64,000 nt of DNA from Primula veris (Eukaryota > Streptophyta > Magnoliopsida > Ericales > Primulaceae). A model generated the notes under the pieces. The model was not told the DNA's origin. It was given only the letters and a program-made list of their open reading frames with translations, and did not search any database. Position numbers and translations under genes: made by a program. The stretch spans positions 1,848,336 to 1,912,335 of the forward strand of contig OY821749.1 in NCBI GenBank assembly GCA_963682055.1, given 5' to 3'. Shown here one piece after another: positions 1 to 11,206 of this stretch; the first letter of the stretch is position 1, and each line of letters begins with the position of its first letter.

Positions 1-1404
1 GAATGCCCATATTTTACTTGATAGTAATTATTTCATCGTTCAAATTTTGTAAGTAAGTGGAACGAACTAGGTGTAGACAAGATATTATGACCCCCGTTCA
101 TTTTATAACTAAATGGTGAAAATGTAATTTCTTTATATATGTACCCTAGTTAAAATGTTTAAAATAGAGTTTAGTTTTAATTTATGATCCCAGTCTTTGA
201 ATAACGTATGAGCGAGTGACTTGGACGACAATGCCTTGATCTGCTACTTAATTTAATAATCTTAAGAGTATTAATCTATACATATGATATGGAGTACTTT
301 TTTATGATAAGTTTTTGTTGAACATTGAAAAGCTAAATGACACTGCTGAAACATTAGGGTACTATTTTCCTTGCATTCACTTAATTAGTTAAGGACATAG
401 TGCTAATACTCGTGACTATAATTAATGTTTGAGATAGTTTGTGATAAATGTGACTTAATATGTAGGGAAAAGCATGTGATGAAGAAATCATGCCTCTGAA
501 AATTAATTAATCCAGTGTAAAAAACTCACATTAAATTTGGCTCAATGAAATGTAGTTCTAATTAAGAAGCTTGGCAAACAAAAAATTATTGAACATTCTT
601 AGTTTTCTGTCTTCCACTTAAAAGCTGCAATGTAAAATTACCATGGGAAAAAAATTGAACAACATTGTGAAGGTGATTGATGAGCAGAATTTATTGTTTC
701 ACACTTTATAATTATTATTTTGACCAACCTATCTTTAAGTGAAGTAAAAAGAGACATTCAAAATGAAGAAAAAACTCAAATGTGACTTACAATTTAACAG
801 AACCTTACTCAGAAAGTACTGTAATTTGCATGCGTTCAACTTTATGGACATTTGTATGAGTGAAATGTTGGGATATGTCATATGTGTGAAATGTTCTGTT
901 ACCCATTTAGTTATAATATCATTAAATTTATATTTGGTTTCTTTCATCAACTGACATTTCGATTTTTCCCAAAATAGGTATGTATGTATTCTGTAGTGCT
1001 TTACTCATAGAAAACAGTGAATTTTCTCCCATTTTCATAAAAAAAAATACTAGTCCCTTCCTACTACACCAAAAAAATTTAGAATTTAACTGATACAAAA
1101 TGTTATCAAAAGTGTAATCTTTCAGTAGATCTTAAGACTATATTTCTCATTTTTTACTTACACCCTTTGGAAAATGCTCAAATTTAGCGTGTGTAATTTG
1201 AGATTTTTCCGGTCAATCAAAAATAATAATGATAGAAACTCGACTCAAACATTGAATCTCTTAAAACCAGTGTTTTAAAAAGCACAATTCGTAGTAAAAA
1301 AACTTGATCCAAAGCTTAAAAAACTCATTTTTTCCGCTTTTTGGGCTGCTAAAATCTTAATCTCTTGCAAAAACGCGTTAGCTAAGATTTCATTTTTTAA
1401 GTTC
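1..1404. other. Upstream or intronic DNA, no gene seen
   Basis: AT-rich DNA with only short, unconvincing open frames. If the Ole e 1 exon at 1783 belongs to a working gene, this stretch is its large intron or lies between it and a first exon outside the window. I looked for the N-terminal half of the Ole e 1 domain (a signal peptide followed by a Cys-rich segment) and did not find it here. Confidence 0.5.
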
Positions 1405-1785
1405 TTAAAAACTACTCCAATATGGCCTATATTCTAGAGGATTGTTACTAATTCATAGCATATTAACATTCACAAGCTTAAGATGCATTAGATCAGTAAA
1501 CGATCAACTTATTCATAAGTTCATATAGCAATTTAACCTCAACTAAATGTATATGTTCATTAAGTGCAAAATGGGCATGAAACAACTAGGTAGCTACTTG
1601 TTTTTGTCAATTTGTTTTTTGTAACAATGGGTTAGGTTATATTAAATTTCTTAAACTACTCTAGTGTGGCCTTTTATGTACTTCTTTAAGAGGGTTGTTA
1701 CTCGTGCCTTAAATCAGCAAAATGGCATGAAATTTCATGACTACTAATATTGTCATTTTCTTTTTGTAACAAAATGTGTTAGGTG
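1405..1785 (+). repeat. Local duplication of the intron 3' end
   Basis: Two diverged copies lie head to tail, at about 1405-1640 and 1650-1785. Both hold, in the same order, a stretch like 'ctactccaatatggcct', 'gaggattgttact', 'aaaatgggcatgaaa' and a T-rich tract ending in 'ttttttgtaacaa(t/a)gggttaggt' or its variant. Only the second copy runs into coding sequence. The first keeps a pyrimidine tract and AG acceptor, so it may be a relic of an exon-boundary duplication. Confidence 0.5.
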
Positions 1786-2093
1786 CAAATGTGGAGCTAC
1801 ACTGCAACAATACAAAGTTCCCAAAGCTACAACAAGCCAAAACAGACAAAAATGGGTACTTTTTCATGCTAGCACAAAACACTCTCACAACATTTGGTGC
1901 TCACAAATGCAAAGTCATATTAGGCTCATCTAATGATCCAAAATGCAATAAGCCCACTAATCTTCATTATGGGCTACAAGGCTCTATACTTATGCCCCAG
2001 AAGCAACCCAATCTACCTAAGCCTTTACCTTATCAGCTCTACACTGTTGGGCCTTTTGCTTATGAGCCCTCTGTTACCAATTGTTCTCCTTAA
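1783..2093 (+). CDS. Ole e 1/extensin-like protein, last exon (partial)
   Basis: This is the C-terminal exon of a pollen Ole e 1 allergen and extensin family protein, a secreted cell-wall group. The exon opens after a T-rich tract and TTAG acceptor in phase 1, so the preceding base would complete a Gly codon. It encodes about 103 residues. Family features are a VEL-C-N start, 'TDKNGYF', 'HKCKVIL', 'KCNKPTNLHYGL' and 'YTVGPFAYEP' before a final Cys near the stop. The N-terminal exon with the signal peptide and first cysteines is not visible upstream, so the gene is either cut by the window edge through a long intron or is a remnant. The frame has no internal stop or shift. The family assignment is firm; the activity of the locus is not. 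Confidence 0.75.
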
Positions 2094-2111
2094 TCTTGCT
2101 TTTCTCTGTGT

Positions 2112-2254
2112 CATTACAAGAAAACGTTCAGATATCAGTTTGATTTTTAAAAACTGTTGTTAAACTGTTACTAAAGTTTACGACACTCATTTAGTCATTT
2201 TATCAACAGTTTTAAAAAAATAAACGGTTGATATCCGAACTTTTTCTTGTGATG
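2112..2254. mobile_element. CACTA-type MITE in the 3' flank of the Ole e 1 exon
   Basis: A 143-bp element with terminal inverted repeats: CATTACAAGAAAA at the left and, read on the other strand, CATCACAAGAAAA at the right, each followed by a GTTC(A/G)GATATC-like stretch. The interior is also partly self-complementary. It starts 18 bp after the stop codon, so it probably lies in the 3' UTR. No clear 3-bp target duplication is seen. Confidence 0.6.
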
Positions 2255-2689
2255 CATCCACATCAGTGTTATCTTTCTTTCCTCTGTCTATCTATATCTA
2301 TCTATGTACGTTTTCTTTGTTTGTTTGTTTGGTTATTATGTAATGAATGTTGAATTTGAGATGGTACTTTTATTGGTATAGTTGTTGAATGGCAGTGTCA
2401 CTACTCTTATTTGGTGTTAAATTTGTATTTAGTAGTCTTGATTACTGAGACGTGAGGCAAATGTTTCTTTGACTGACGTATATTTTTTTAGTAAATTTAA
2501 TACTTATATTCATAAGTAAAACAGAATAAAGCACCACTAATCTTCATTAAGATGTAATGCCACTGATTCAAAATATAATGATATTCTATACTACATGAAT
2601 TGATGACTGTTTCATGTTATGGAAGTTTATAATTTCATATTTGTATAAGAAGATTCTAAAATTTAGTACCTCTGCTCAAATAATATACT

Positions 2690-3165
2690 CGTTTCATTTG
2701 GTTACATCTTATAAATACAAAAGTATACTTATTTGATAGAGGTAGAAAAATATATTTATAATGTTTACTTTTAACTATTTGAATGTTGTTTGGTAAATAC
2801 TATAAAAGTACATTTTAACAAAAATATTATTTGGTAATATGTGTATTTTTAACTTTTCATGATTCAAAGTTAATATACTTGTGAAACTAATATATTTTTA
2901 ACTAAAATATAACAAAAATACAAACAAAAATGTGGGAATTAAATGATTTATGAGAAGAAGTATAACATATATAGTTAAATCAAGTGCGATACTTTTGACC
3001 TTACTTTTCAGAAAAAGTAAGGAAACCCTTACTTATGCAAAAGCATGCTTAATTGGGTTTTACTTACTTAAAAGTATGCTCTTTTTGTGCAAACCAAACA
3101 AGAAATTTACTTATAAGTAAAAGTAAGTAAATAAGTATACTTTTCATGACAACCAAACAAGGCCA
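2690..3165. repeat. Possible hAT-like non-autonomous element
   Basis: The ends are loosely inverted: 'catttggttac..aaaagtatacttattt' on the left and 'aaataagtatacttttcatgac..ccaaacaaggcc' on the right. The right end resembles the GGCCTTGTTTGG ends common among plant hAT-like MITEs. The ends are diverged and the borders approximate. Confidence 0.35.
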
Positions 3166-3429
3166 GTGTATTCCATTTTCGTCTAATAATAATGGCTTCT
3201 CACCAATTGCTAGGTGTATTTTGTAAGAGATTAAAATGGGTCATCACTCGTTCTTGTAAAGGTTGATTACTCGTATCTAAGTTTATCGTTACCACTCTCC
3301 TTCTATATATTGGGTACAAATTAACCACATTGTTCACATTTAGGATGTTACACGAGTAACCTTTCAAGTTATATCATGATATCAAAACTCAATTTCTGAT
3401 ACAGTACAATATTGCCTTATTCTAAGAGG

Positions 3430-4000
3430 CAGGAGCGGAAGGGGAGCAACCCGTGACCCCAAAAAATTAAAAAAAAAAAAAATTTATAGAAAAATTCGGA
3501 TATTTAAAATTTTATAAATTAATAGCCCACCAAATGAACAAATAGTAATTTAGTTCAAATTGTAAACATAAAATTTGTGTCACAAGGTCACGCTAGTTCG
3601 AATCTTCTGGCTATTTTTTACTTTTCATTTAATTAAAATTAACTTACTATTTGACTTATTCATTAATTAATTGCATCTTTAAAGTACTATTACAAAGTTT
3701 TATAAATAAATGTTTTTGTATAGTTTCATAGTCATATTAAAACAAAGTTTAAGCTTATAAATTCGTATTTTTAGTTAATTTTTCGGTATCGTTTGAAATT
3801 TTTAGATCAATGGACAACTCAGTTAAGTTTTAAGTTGCAGTTTTTTTTGTCTTTTATACCGTTTATTGTTATTATACTAACAAAAAAAATTCAACGTTGT
3901 AAATTTTTAGATCAATGAACAAGTCAGCTAAGAACTTCATTTTTTTTAGTTTTTATATCGTTTATAGTTATTATACTAACAAAAAATTAACGATCCTTCA
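3430..4000. repeat. Degenerate transposon-like DNA with a ~110-bp tandem duplication
   Basis: Two copies of a segment containing 'ttttagatcaatg(g/a)acaa', a T-rich run, 'ttttata(c/t)cgttta' and 'gttattatactaacaaaaaa' lie at about 3790-3890 and 3900-3990. The 5' part ('gtgaccccaaaaaattaaaaa', 'agttcgaatctt') looks like decayed plant DNA-transposon or LTR flank. No coding capacity is seen. Confidence 0.35.
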
Positions 4001-4250
4001 AGAATTAAATAGCGAATCCGCCATCTCTAAGAGGTTGATGCTCATTTTATTTGGATTACGGCAGCAAATGTTACATGATACAAAATTGAAAACATAAAAT
4101 AAGAAATGTGCCCAACTTGCATCAAGTATCAAAATCAAATTCATAATGAGCATAAAGATTTCCACTAAGATTGGCAAGTCGTTGTTCTTATATTGAAGGG
4201 CCATTTATTTTGTATTAATATTTAAGGCCCTACACTTGTTGACTCACAGA

Positions 4251-4484
4251 TTTTTTTTTTTGAAAATAAAAGGATACTTTTATTAAATTAAATCATTACA
4301 CAACAAGTACAAAAAATGGTCAGATACCTCAAAATAACAGGAATTATCATAACTTATTCTAGCATGATTCGCTAGACAATTTGTCGAGACATTTGTCAAT
4401 TTCGAGCTCCAGCAAAAACTCTAATTATTACCGCAATCAAGTTCACGGATATTTGTAACAAAATATTCAATTTACCACTGACAT
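4251..4484 (-). mobile_element. 5'-truncated LINE-like retroposon with a 15-bp target duplication
   Basis: A 234-bp insert begins with a poly-T run, the poly-A tail of a minus-strand element. It is flanked by a perfect 15-bp direct repeat, TTGTTGACTCACAGA, at 4236-4250 and 4485-4499. No A or B box is visible, so a truncated LINE 3' end is more likely than a SINE. The tail and long target duplication are the marks of target-primed reverse transcription. Confidence 0.8.
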
Positions 4485-5217
4485 TTGTTGACTCACAGAA
4501 TGAAAACAAAGAATAAATTAATAAAAACCAAATAAATTAAGTAAAGATGCCATGCTTGTAGACACCCACTATGTATTCAAAAGTCCAAAAAACACACAAA
4601 CTTCCCCACTATAAAATAGCAACCTATTTGAAGAATGAGTAACAGTAAAGCAAGGTCCAATTAGAAATAGAAACGAAGAAAATGCAACTTCCCTTATAAC
4701 CTACACTTTCGTTTATACAATCATTTCATGATCTTTGCCAACATTTTTATTTATTTTTTGTAATGCACATGTAGCATATTAATTTTAGAAACTTTACACA
4801 AATAGTCTTTTAAAAATAAGTGCAAATTCACATTTACCTGTATTTTATTATTTATCCGAACAAAATGGACTATGCTCTTTGAATGACTCTTGGAACAATC
4901 ATCTTATTTAAATGTATGCTATAGTCAACTTAATCACCGTTAGATTAGAAAATGGATGGCTAGATGATATTTTTCAATAACTAACTTATTTTTTCTATTT
5001 TCAACAAATTAGAATTTGATAAATTAAAAATAAATTGTACAAAATACTAAAACCCAAATAAAAATATAGAACCCTGATGGACCCTACCCTAAACTTAAAT
5101 ATTAATCAAAATTTAATTTTTTTTATCCATGTGAACCAGTCATATAGGGTGACTGCTTCCTAGTAATTCGCATGCTTCTTTCGTTAATTTTATCATCTCT
5201 CATTACGTTAAATAAAT

Positions 5218-5362
5218 CACTACAAGGAAAAGTTCAGATAGCAACAGTTTACTTTTTGAAAACTAATGGTAAAATGAATGTTGCTAAATTTAACGACTCA
5301 TTTTACCATCAGTTTAGCAACAGACGTTCAATGATAAGCTGATATTTATTTATTTTGTAATG
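5218..5362. mobile_element. CACTA-type MITE
   Basis: Starts CACTACAAGGAAAAG and ends in TTTTGTAATG. The interior has a long self-complementary stretch ('ggtaaaatgaatgttgctaa' against 'cattttaccatcagtttag'). It resembles the element at 2112-2254, including the 'gttcagata' just inside the left end. Confidence 0.6.
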
Positions 5363-7599
5363 GATATGGTTGGCAAAAGAGATTGATTGCACCCATTCTG
5401 TAATTACAGTAATTTGACCAAGGGTTTGCCTGTTCGAATGGTTGATATGAAATAAAAAGACAAACATGTACACAAAATAAAGAAAAACAAATACAATCAA
5501 TGAATCAAACAAACAAAAACAAATAAACAGGGTATATATATAAACGTATTTAGATAAGAACGTTTCTTGTTGTTGTGTGGAAATAACAATTCCATCAAGC
5601 AAAGACCAAGTCTATTCAATTGTAAATTAAAATAGCTAATACTCCCCAATAAATTCTGTAAATATAAGTAACTACATTTTCCTTCACATATTGTGAATCA
5701 CAACTTTGTTGTATTGTCTTGTGTAACAATGTAAGTCGTTTTTAAAGTGGGTATAAAATCCATATATATGATAGAACATTAGACGGCAATATATGGTAAA
5801 TCAGGCATACGTTCGACTTACGGAACATTAATCATAAACTAGATTTCATTACTGACTAATGCTGAAAATTCTGCAAACAAAGTTGTGTTCATACTATGGA
5901 AAAAAAGAAAAATGCACTCTACTTGAAATTTCACAGCCAATGCATACTAAACAACCAAGGACAAACAACTTAAAATCCACCGAAGTTTCGATACGCGTTA
6001 GCTTAAACAGATGTGCAATGTTTATGATCTCGACTAGCTATAAGTAATGTTACTTTTGCGTTTTTCGTATATCTTTCATACACAATTTCTTTTATTAAAT
6101 GATTAAAGCAAGATATTCTTGTAGCTAGCTATATACTTATAACTGTAACACAATTCTTCAAGAATTTTAGTGAGCCTACCCTTGAAATAAATAAGACAGA
6201 TTGGGGAATGGACTTTGTGTAACTATGTGATAAAAGAGGGAATTTTAGTCAAAGATAAATCATGGCTGGATCTAGGAAACATCAATATTTATTCAACAAA
6301 TTTTGATCTTCTTGTGATTTTGGTTGTGAATTTATTGTACATATATAAGATTACAACCTTTAGTATAACAATATTTGTCTAATATTAAAAAAATTCAACT
6401 GGTTAATTTGATCCTGAATCCTGATATGTCTTGTACTTTAAAGGTAAATTGGTTTTGTCCCTCAAGTTTCATTAACTCGTGAAATAAGACACTTCAACAT
6501 TGTTCAAATGTTATTTCTCTTGCATTTCAACAATATACTATGCTAAATAACGTATAAAATCAATGTATTACTAGATGCAAAACAATGAAATTTTGAAACT
6601 TACGACTTGAACAAACTCAATATTTTATGATAGTTTAATTTGCTAGTCAAAGATTTATTGCCAACTGTCTAACTGAAAAGATATTTAGAGCTTTTGTTTG
6701 ATATTGCATATATCTAACAACTGTAATCATTTCGGATACTAATAGTGTTTTCAGCAATTTTTTCTTCTTGGATCCAAATTCAACTTAAATAACTTCAACA
6801 ACCAATATTCAGGTTGAAAAGGTTTAGCATTTTCCTATTTTCTAAAATCTGTAAAAAAAGTTAGATATAAAAGAAAAGCAAAATAATTCTCTCAGGCATA
6901 TTTTTTGAACCTAACATTTATATCTAATACTGTAATTCCAACTGTTTCTCATGGCATATTTATGACTCTTATTAGTAGATATTCTATTAGGCATTAATGC
7001 TCAATTATTTCTAAAATATAAACAAAATGAATTTCATTACGCAGTTTTTTAAACTTTTATAATTTTTTACAAATTAAGTGTTACTAATATTATTTGGTAC
7101 AGTACGTACGTAGTTGTAACGTAATGTAATGGAGTATTACAAAATAACCAATTTGACAACTTGTTTAACCATCTAGATTGAAATGACAAATATAAAACTT
7201 TGGAACAAACAGTGAGGTGTTCTCATGATATTTTACCAATTAAAACAACCAACGGTTCACCTCTCAAAGAGGTTATTTAAGTCAATGGAAATTATTGAAC
7301 ATTTGTTTGACAATTTCTCTCATAAGTGGTTGGGTCCTATAGGATTAAAAAGAATATATTTAAAATCAACTATATTGGATCATATATATATTATCGTTAT
7401 CCTCGTTTGTGAGCTGTGAGCTGATGGATGATATTATGGTTATTCGACTTATAGCACATTTATTAAACGTGATGTTGCGATCAATTGTTAAGTTTTGTAC
7501 TAAAAACAATTATATTAGACTAGATATATCAACGTTTATTGTCATTTGTTAGATAGAAAATAATATTTTGGTCGCATTAAACTTAATAAAACACTCATT
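5363..7599. other. Intergenic DNA, no gene seen
   Basis: AT-rich sequence. The short frames here show no domain, no plausible splice structure and no codon pattern I can support. Nothing further is recognised. Confidence 0.5.
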
Positions 7600-8470
7600 A
7601 AATGTCATGTTGGTAATCACTTGTTAATTTTTGTAATAAAGTTACTAATCACACTAATGGATGAGATGACAATCAGTTTATCATTTTATTATATTTTAAA
7701 TTATTTAATAATCTTATATCACGCTTATCCCATTAACTATGACCAATATATTAATAAAATATAGTCGTTAGACAAAACTAGTTGGTTCAATATACACAAA
7801 AAATAAAAGTTAAAGTTAATTTGTATGAATTTAAGTTAGTGGCCGTTTTTTTCTTATTTGGCAATAGTTAGCTAACCAAATTTATCAATTGCAATATGGA
7901 TGATCTAAAATTTGGCTAGCTAACTATTACTCTCTCCGTTCCCATTTAATTGTCCAATACGAAACCACGTGCAATTTTGACCGACTTATAACTTTTATCA
8001 AAATTGTCGAAATGCATTTTTTTTAAAATTTAATCATAAAATTTAACATTTGAACTATATGATCAACTTTTAAAAAATTTTATTCCGACAATTTTGATAC
8101 AAGTTACTGACCGGTCAAAATTACGCGTAGTTTCATAGTGGACAATTAAATAGGAACGAAAGAGAGTACCAAATAAGCAAAAAAAACACCAATTAACTTA
8201 CATTTATACAATCTAAATTTAACTTGCATTTTTTGTATTAATTGAACTAACTAGTTTTGGCTAACAAAAATATATTTTATTAATATATTGATATTAATTA
8301 ATGTGATAAGTGATACTTAAAATTATTAAACAATTTAAAATGAAATGAAATGATAAATTGATTGTCAGTTTACTTAATAATGTGATTGCTAATTTTAGCA
8401 TAAAATGATTACCAATATAATATTTAATGTAGTTGTTTTTAGTTAGACAAATTTATCAATTCTAATATGG
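7600..8470. mobile_element. Foldback element with a nested Stowaway MITE
   Basis: The flanks of the inner MITE are inverted copies of each other. The left side ('gttggtaatcac', 'actagttggttcaat', 'aaaagttaaagtta', 'cttatttgg') is matched on the right side in reverse order ('accaaataagc', 'tttaacttgcattttttgt', 'aactaactagt', 'gattaccaa'). Arms are about 300 bp and diverged. The Stowaway-like element sits between them, close to the turning point of the foldback. Confidence 0.55.
7930..8166. mobile_element. Stowaway-type MITE (Tc1/mariner), nested
   Basis: Terminal inverted repeats CTCTCTCCGTTCC and CTCTCTTTCGTTCC follow the CTCCCTCCGT-type Stowaway pattern, with TA duplications at 7928-7929 and 8167-8168. 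The whole 237 bp folds on itself. A second family member lies at 8982-9216. Confidence 0.8.
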
Positions 8471-8680
8471 ACACTATTGCTACAGTACAATAGACAATGC
8501 ATTAGAGCGTGATGAACAATGTTCCTCTGGTAATTATTGTAGAACTAAAACCTCCAATATAACTCCCAAACAGACAAAATAGTTAGCCTTTTTTACTCAC
8601 TTCTTATATGAAAATACTACTATAGAATTAAAAAAAAAGTGAACTTAATGACCAAATATTCGATGTTACCACATACCATC

Positions 8681-8842
8681 GTTACAAAAAAATATCCAAA
8701 TAACGACGGAATTAATGATGTTATTTTTTGTTACGAGCTTATTAGCGACGGTTTTTGTGACGGTTTTGTGACAGTTTAGTCAATTTATGACAGATTTGTG
8801 ATAATTTTTGACTCTCACTAAATCAAACATTATTTTATAGTG
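8681..8842 (-). mobile_element. CACTA-type MITE, 'CACTACAAAATAATG' family
   Basis: Read on the minus strand it starts CACTATAAAATAATGTTTG and carries the TGTCACAAA and CCGTCGCTAATAAGCT stretches also found at 52042-52218 and 55791-55983. The other end is degenerate ('catcgttacaaaaaaat'). Confidence 0.65.
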
Positions 8843-8981
8843 CATATAATATCTCTGTATTATCCAAAAGACCAAAACAACTAGTTCTGTAAATAAAATT
8901 TACAAAAAGTGTTGAGATGTTTACAATGATATTAGGAACAATCCGTTGTGCTCCTTTTACTTGCAAAATGTATATATAATA

Positions 8982-9216
8982 CTCACTTCTATCACAATTA
9001 ATTGTCTTCTATCAAATTATGTGCAGTTTTAACCGGTTTATAACATGTATCAAAATTGTCGAAATGAAAAATTTCAAACATTAATCATATAATATAATGT
9101 TTGAACTGTATGATTAAGTTTTAAAAAATTTCATTCGTACAATTTTAATAAAAGTTATTGATCGGTCAAACTTGCACGTAGTTTCGTAATGAACAACTAA
9201 TCGAGAACGGAGAGAG
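8982..9216. mobile_element. Stowaway-type MITE, second family copy
   Basis: Same family as 7930-8166, sharing 'atcaaaattgtcgaaatg', 'ttttaaaaaatttcatt' and 'tcggtcaaa'. TA is present at 8980-8981 and 9217-9218. The left inverted repeat is more decayed than the right (AACGGAGAGAG). Confidence 0.7.
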
Positions 9217-10100
9217 TACGAACTTAATTAGGAATTACAATACTTAAAGTAGGTCTAGAAGACTAGAACAACTTACTGGTCTTACTTCTTTGGCAATATA
9301 TATCTTAACGTATGAGCAAGTATCTTAATAAGTTTAGAAGAATACAAATTAAATTTCAACTATTTAAATAGAGAAAAAATCAATTAAGTTATCCTCAAAT
9401 CTCCTCAAACTAGTCGCAGAACTTGCCGAAACAATCGTCAAAGCTTTTGCTATCATTATTCAAGACGTCGTCGGACCACCCAACAATCTTTGGATGGCCG
9501 AATGCTTGAGATGTGGAGGATAGGCTTTAATTTTTAGTTTGATAAGAATAAACCGATTAAGTAAGTACTATAATCCAAATAAAAACGCCTTGAAGCCATA
9601 GCTTCTTTTACAAATTATTTATTTACATCATTTTTCTATTAAATAAATACAACATTTATACGTAAAACCATCAGATATATGTAATCCATATGGTACCCAA
9701 ACTATTTACGGAATAAGATCATATAAGGAGTTATAGCCCCTCCCACTTTTTTTAAAAACCCCATCGAACATGCAAAATTTATATTTATTATGAAAATAAC
9801 GGTTTAGCCTCTCATATGTTTTTAAATCCAAAACATCCATATATAAATTCTATTTACGCCACTCGGTAGGACAATAGAGACGATAATGTTCTTTTAGATG
9901 AATACTTAGTCACAAGTGCACTTCCAATACCAACAATTGTAAATCTAGCTCTAGTTTTCGAGGAAACTAGTTTCAGATTTCGAAAACTTTGTTTTTCACT
10001 TTCGATTCCGGTTTCCCAATTTCCATTTCCTAATAATATTTCACATGCATTTTATTTATTATTTATATATTTCATATTTTTTACTTTCTAGCAAATATAT
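9217..10100. other. Intergenic DNA, no gene seen
   Basis: AT-rich DNA between MITEs and the VQ gene. Nothing recognisable. Confidence 0.4.
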
Positions 10101-10104
10101 GATC

Positions 10105-10390
10105 TACATGATGTTAGAGTCTGTATTATCTCACATCGATTTAATATCGATCAAATATGTGGTTTATAAAAAGTTATCCTCCTTACCATTATGAGTTATT
10201 TTAATATTAAATGAATATGACTTATAATATGATATCAGAACGGGTCTATCGATGTTGTGCTCACCTCTATCCATTTAATATGTCTACTCGTATGACCCTT
10301 AAAATGTCGATACACGACCGATGAGAAGTGTTAGATTAATTATATCACATTATCCAGATAATAATATTAATTTATAAATATATATAAGTA
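10105..10390. repeat. Decayed LTR/TRIM-like fragment upstream of the VQ gene
   Basis: Contains 'tgttagagtctgtattatctcacatcga' in broken form and, further on, 'atgatatcagaacgggt'. This pattern recalls plant LTRs that begin TGTTRGA, carry a CCCACATCGA-like stretch, and are followed by a TGGTATCAGA primer-binding site. No second LTR or internal domain is visible. Confidence 0.35.
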
Positions 10391-10506
10391 AAATAATATG
10401 GATCTGTATCATTTGTCGGTTGACTTTTTAGTAACACCCCAAACATAAATATTACCGGATCCCAAAGCAGTCCTTTAATTTAATGTTGTACCAAATCTGT
10501 TTTCAC

Positions 10507-10513
10507 TATAAAC
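10507..10513 (+). promoter_or_regulatory. Candidate TATA box of the VQ gene
   Basis: TATAAAC lies 106 bp before the ATG and is followed by a CA-rich leader with repeated 'acacacatacata' and 'ctctctaattctctaactct', a common plant 5' UTR composition. Confidence 0.4.
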
Positions 10514-10618
10514 ATGAAGTACACACACATACATATCACTTGCACACTTTATTTCTTTCTTAACCAATAAAACAAGTCCAATACACATCTCTCTAATTCT
10601 CTAACTCTAGGAAAAAAA

Positions 10619-11206
10619 ATGGATCAACAAATCCCATCCCCAAAACAAAACAGCACCACTAGTAGCACAAGTAGCAGTAACCCGACCCGACCCATTACCC
10701 GACCCGACCCAAACAACCCGTATCCGACTACTTTCGTCCAAGCCGATACAAACTCCTTCAAACAAGTGGTGCAAATGCTAACCGGTTCGACAAACCAACA
10801 ACAAAAAACTATCGAAAACCCTAAGAAAAACACCATCCCGCCAATCAAACCTAACAAAAAACCCGTGTCAAGTTCGAAGCTTTACGAGCGAAGAAACAGT
10901 TCAAAGAGCTTCAAGATAAGCACTTTGTTACCTGGTTACCAAACCCGACCCGAGATACTTTCGCCAAGTATTCTTGACTTTCCATCGTTGGCACTTAGCC
11001 CGGTGACACCGTTAATACCTGACCCGTTTAACAGGTCACCTGTGACCCGACCCGGGTCAGGTCTAGATATGGTTGCCGAAGAGGAGGCTATATTGAATAA
11101 AGGCTATTTCTTGCATCCTTCTCCGGGGAACACACCGAGAGAAAATGAGCCGAGGCTTCTGCCTCTTTTTCCTCTTTCTTCACCTCGGGTCGCAGGTTCT
11201 TCTTGA
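10619..11206 (+). CDS. VQ motif-containing protein
   Basis: An intronless 195-aa protein. The VQ core FKQVVQMLTG (residues 47-56) fits FxxxVQxLTG; in the family this motif binds the C-terminal domain of WRKY factors, and several members are MAP-kinase substrates. The N-terminus is rich in Ser, Thr, Pro and Asn. Further on are 'KLYERRNSSKSFK', several Ser-Pro sites (possible MAPK sites) and a C-terminal block with 'GYFLHPSPGNTPRENEPRLL' and 'FPLSSPRV'. The C-terminal block is typical of the subgroup of Arabidopsis VQ4/VQ19/VQ33. The start is the first ATG after a purine-rich leader. A nuclear role as WRKY cofactor is inferred from the family; the subgroup is less sure than the family. Confidence 0.93.
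   Translation: MDQQIPSPKQNSTTSSTSSSNPTRPITRPDPNNPYPTTFVQADTNSFKQVVQMLTGSTNQQQKTIENPKKNTIPPIKPNKKPVSSSKLYERRNSSKSFKISTLLPGYQTRPEILSPSILDFPSLALSPVTPLIPDPFNRSPVTRPGSGLDMVAEEEAILNKGYFLHPSPGNTPRENEPRLLPLFPLSSPRVAGSS

Noticed and set aside
3585..3615. tRNA-like T-loop sequence 'agttcgaatct'
   Set aside because: No acceptor stem or anticodon arm could be folded around it; it lies in decayed repeat DNA.
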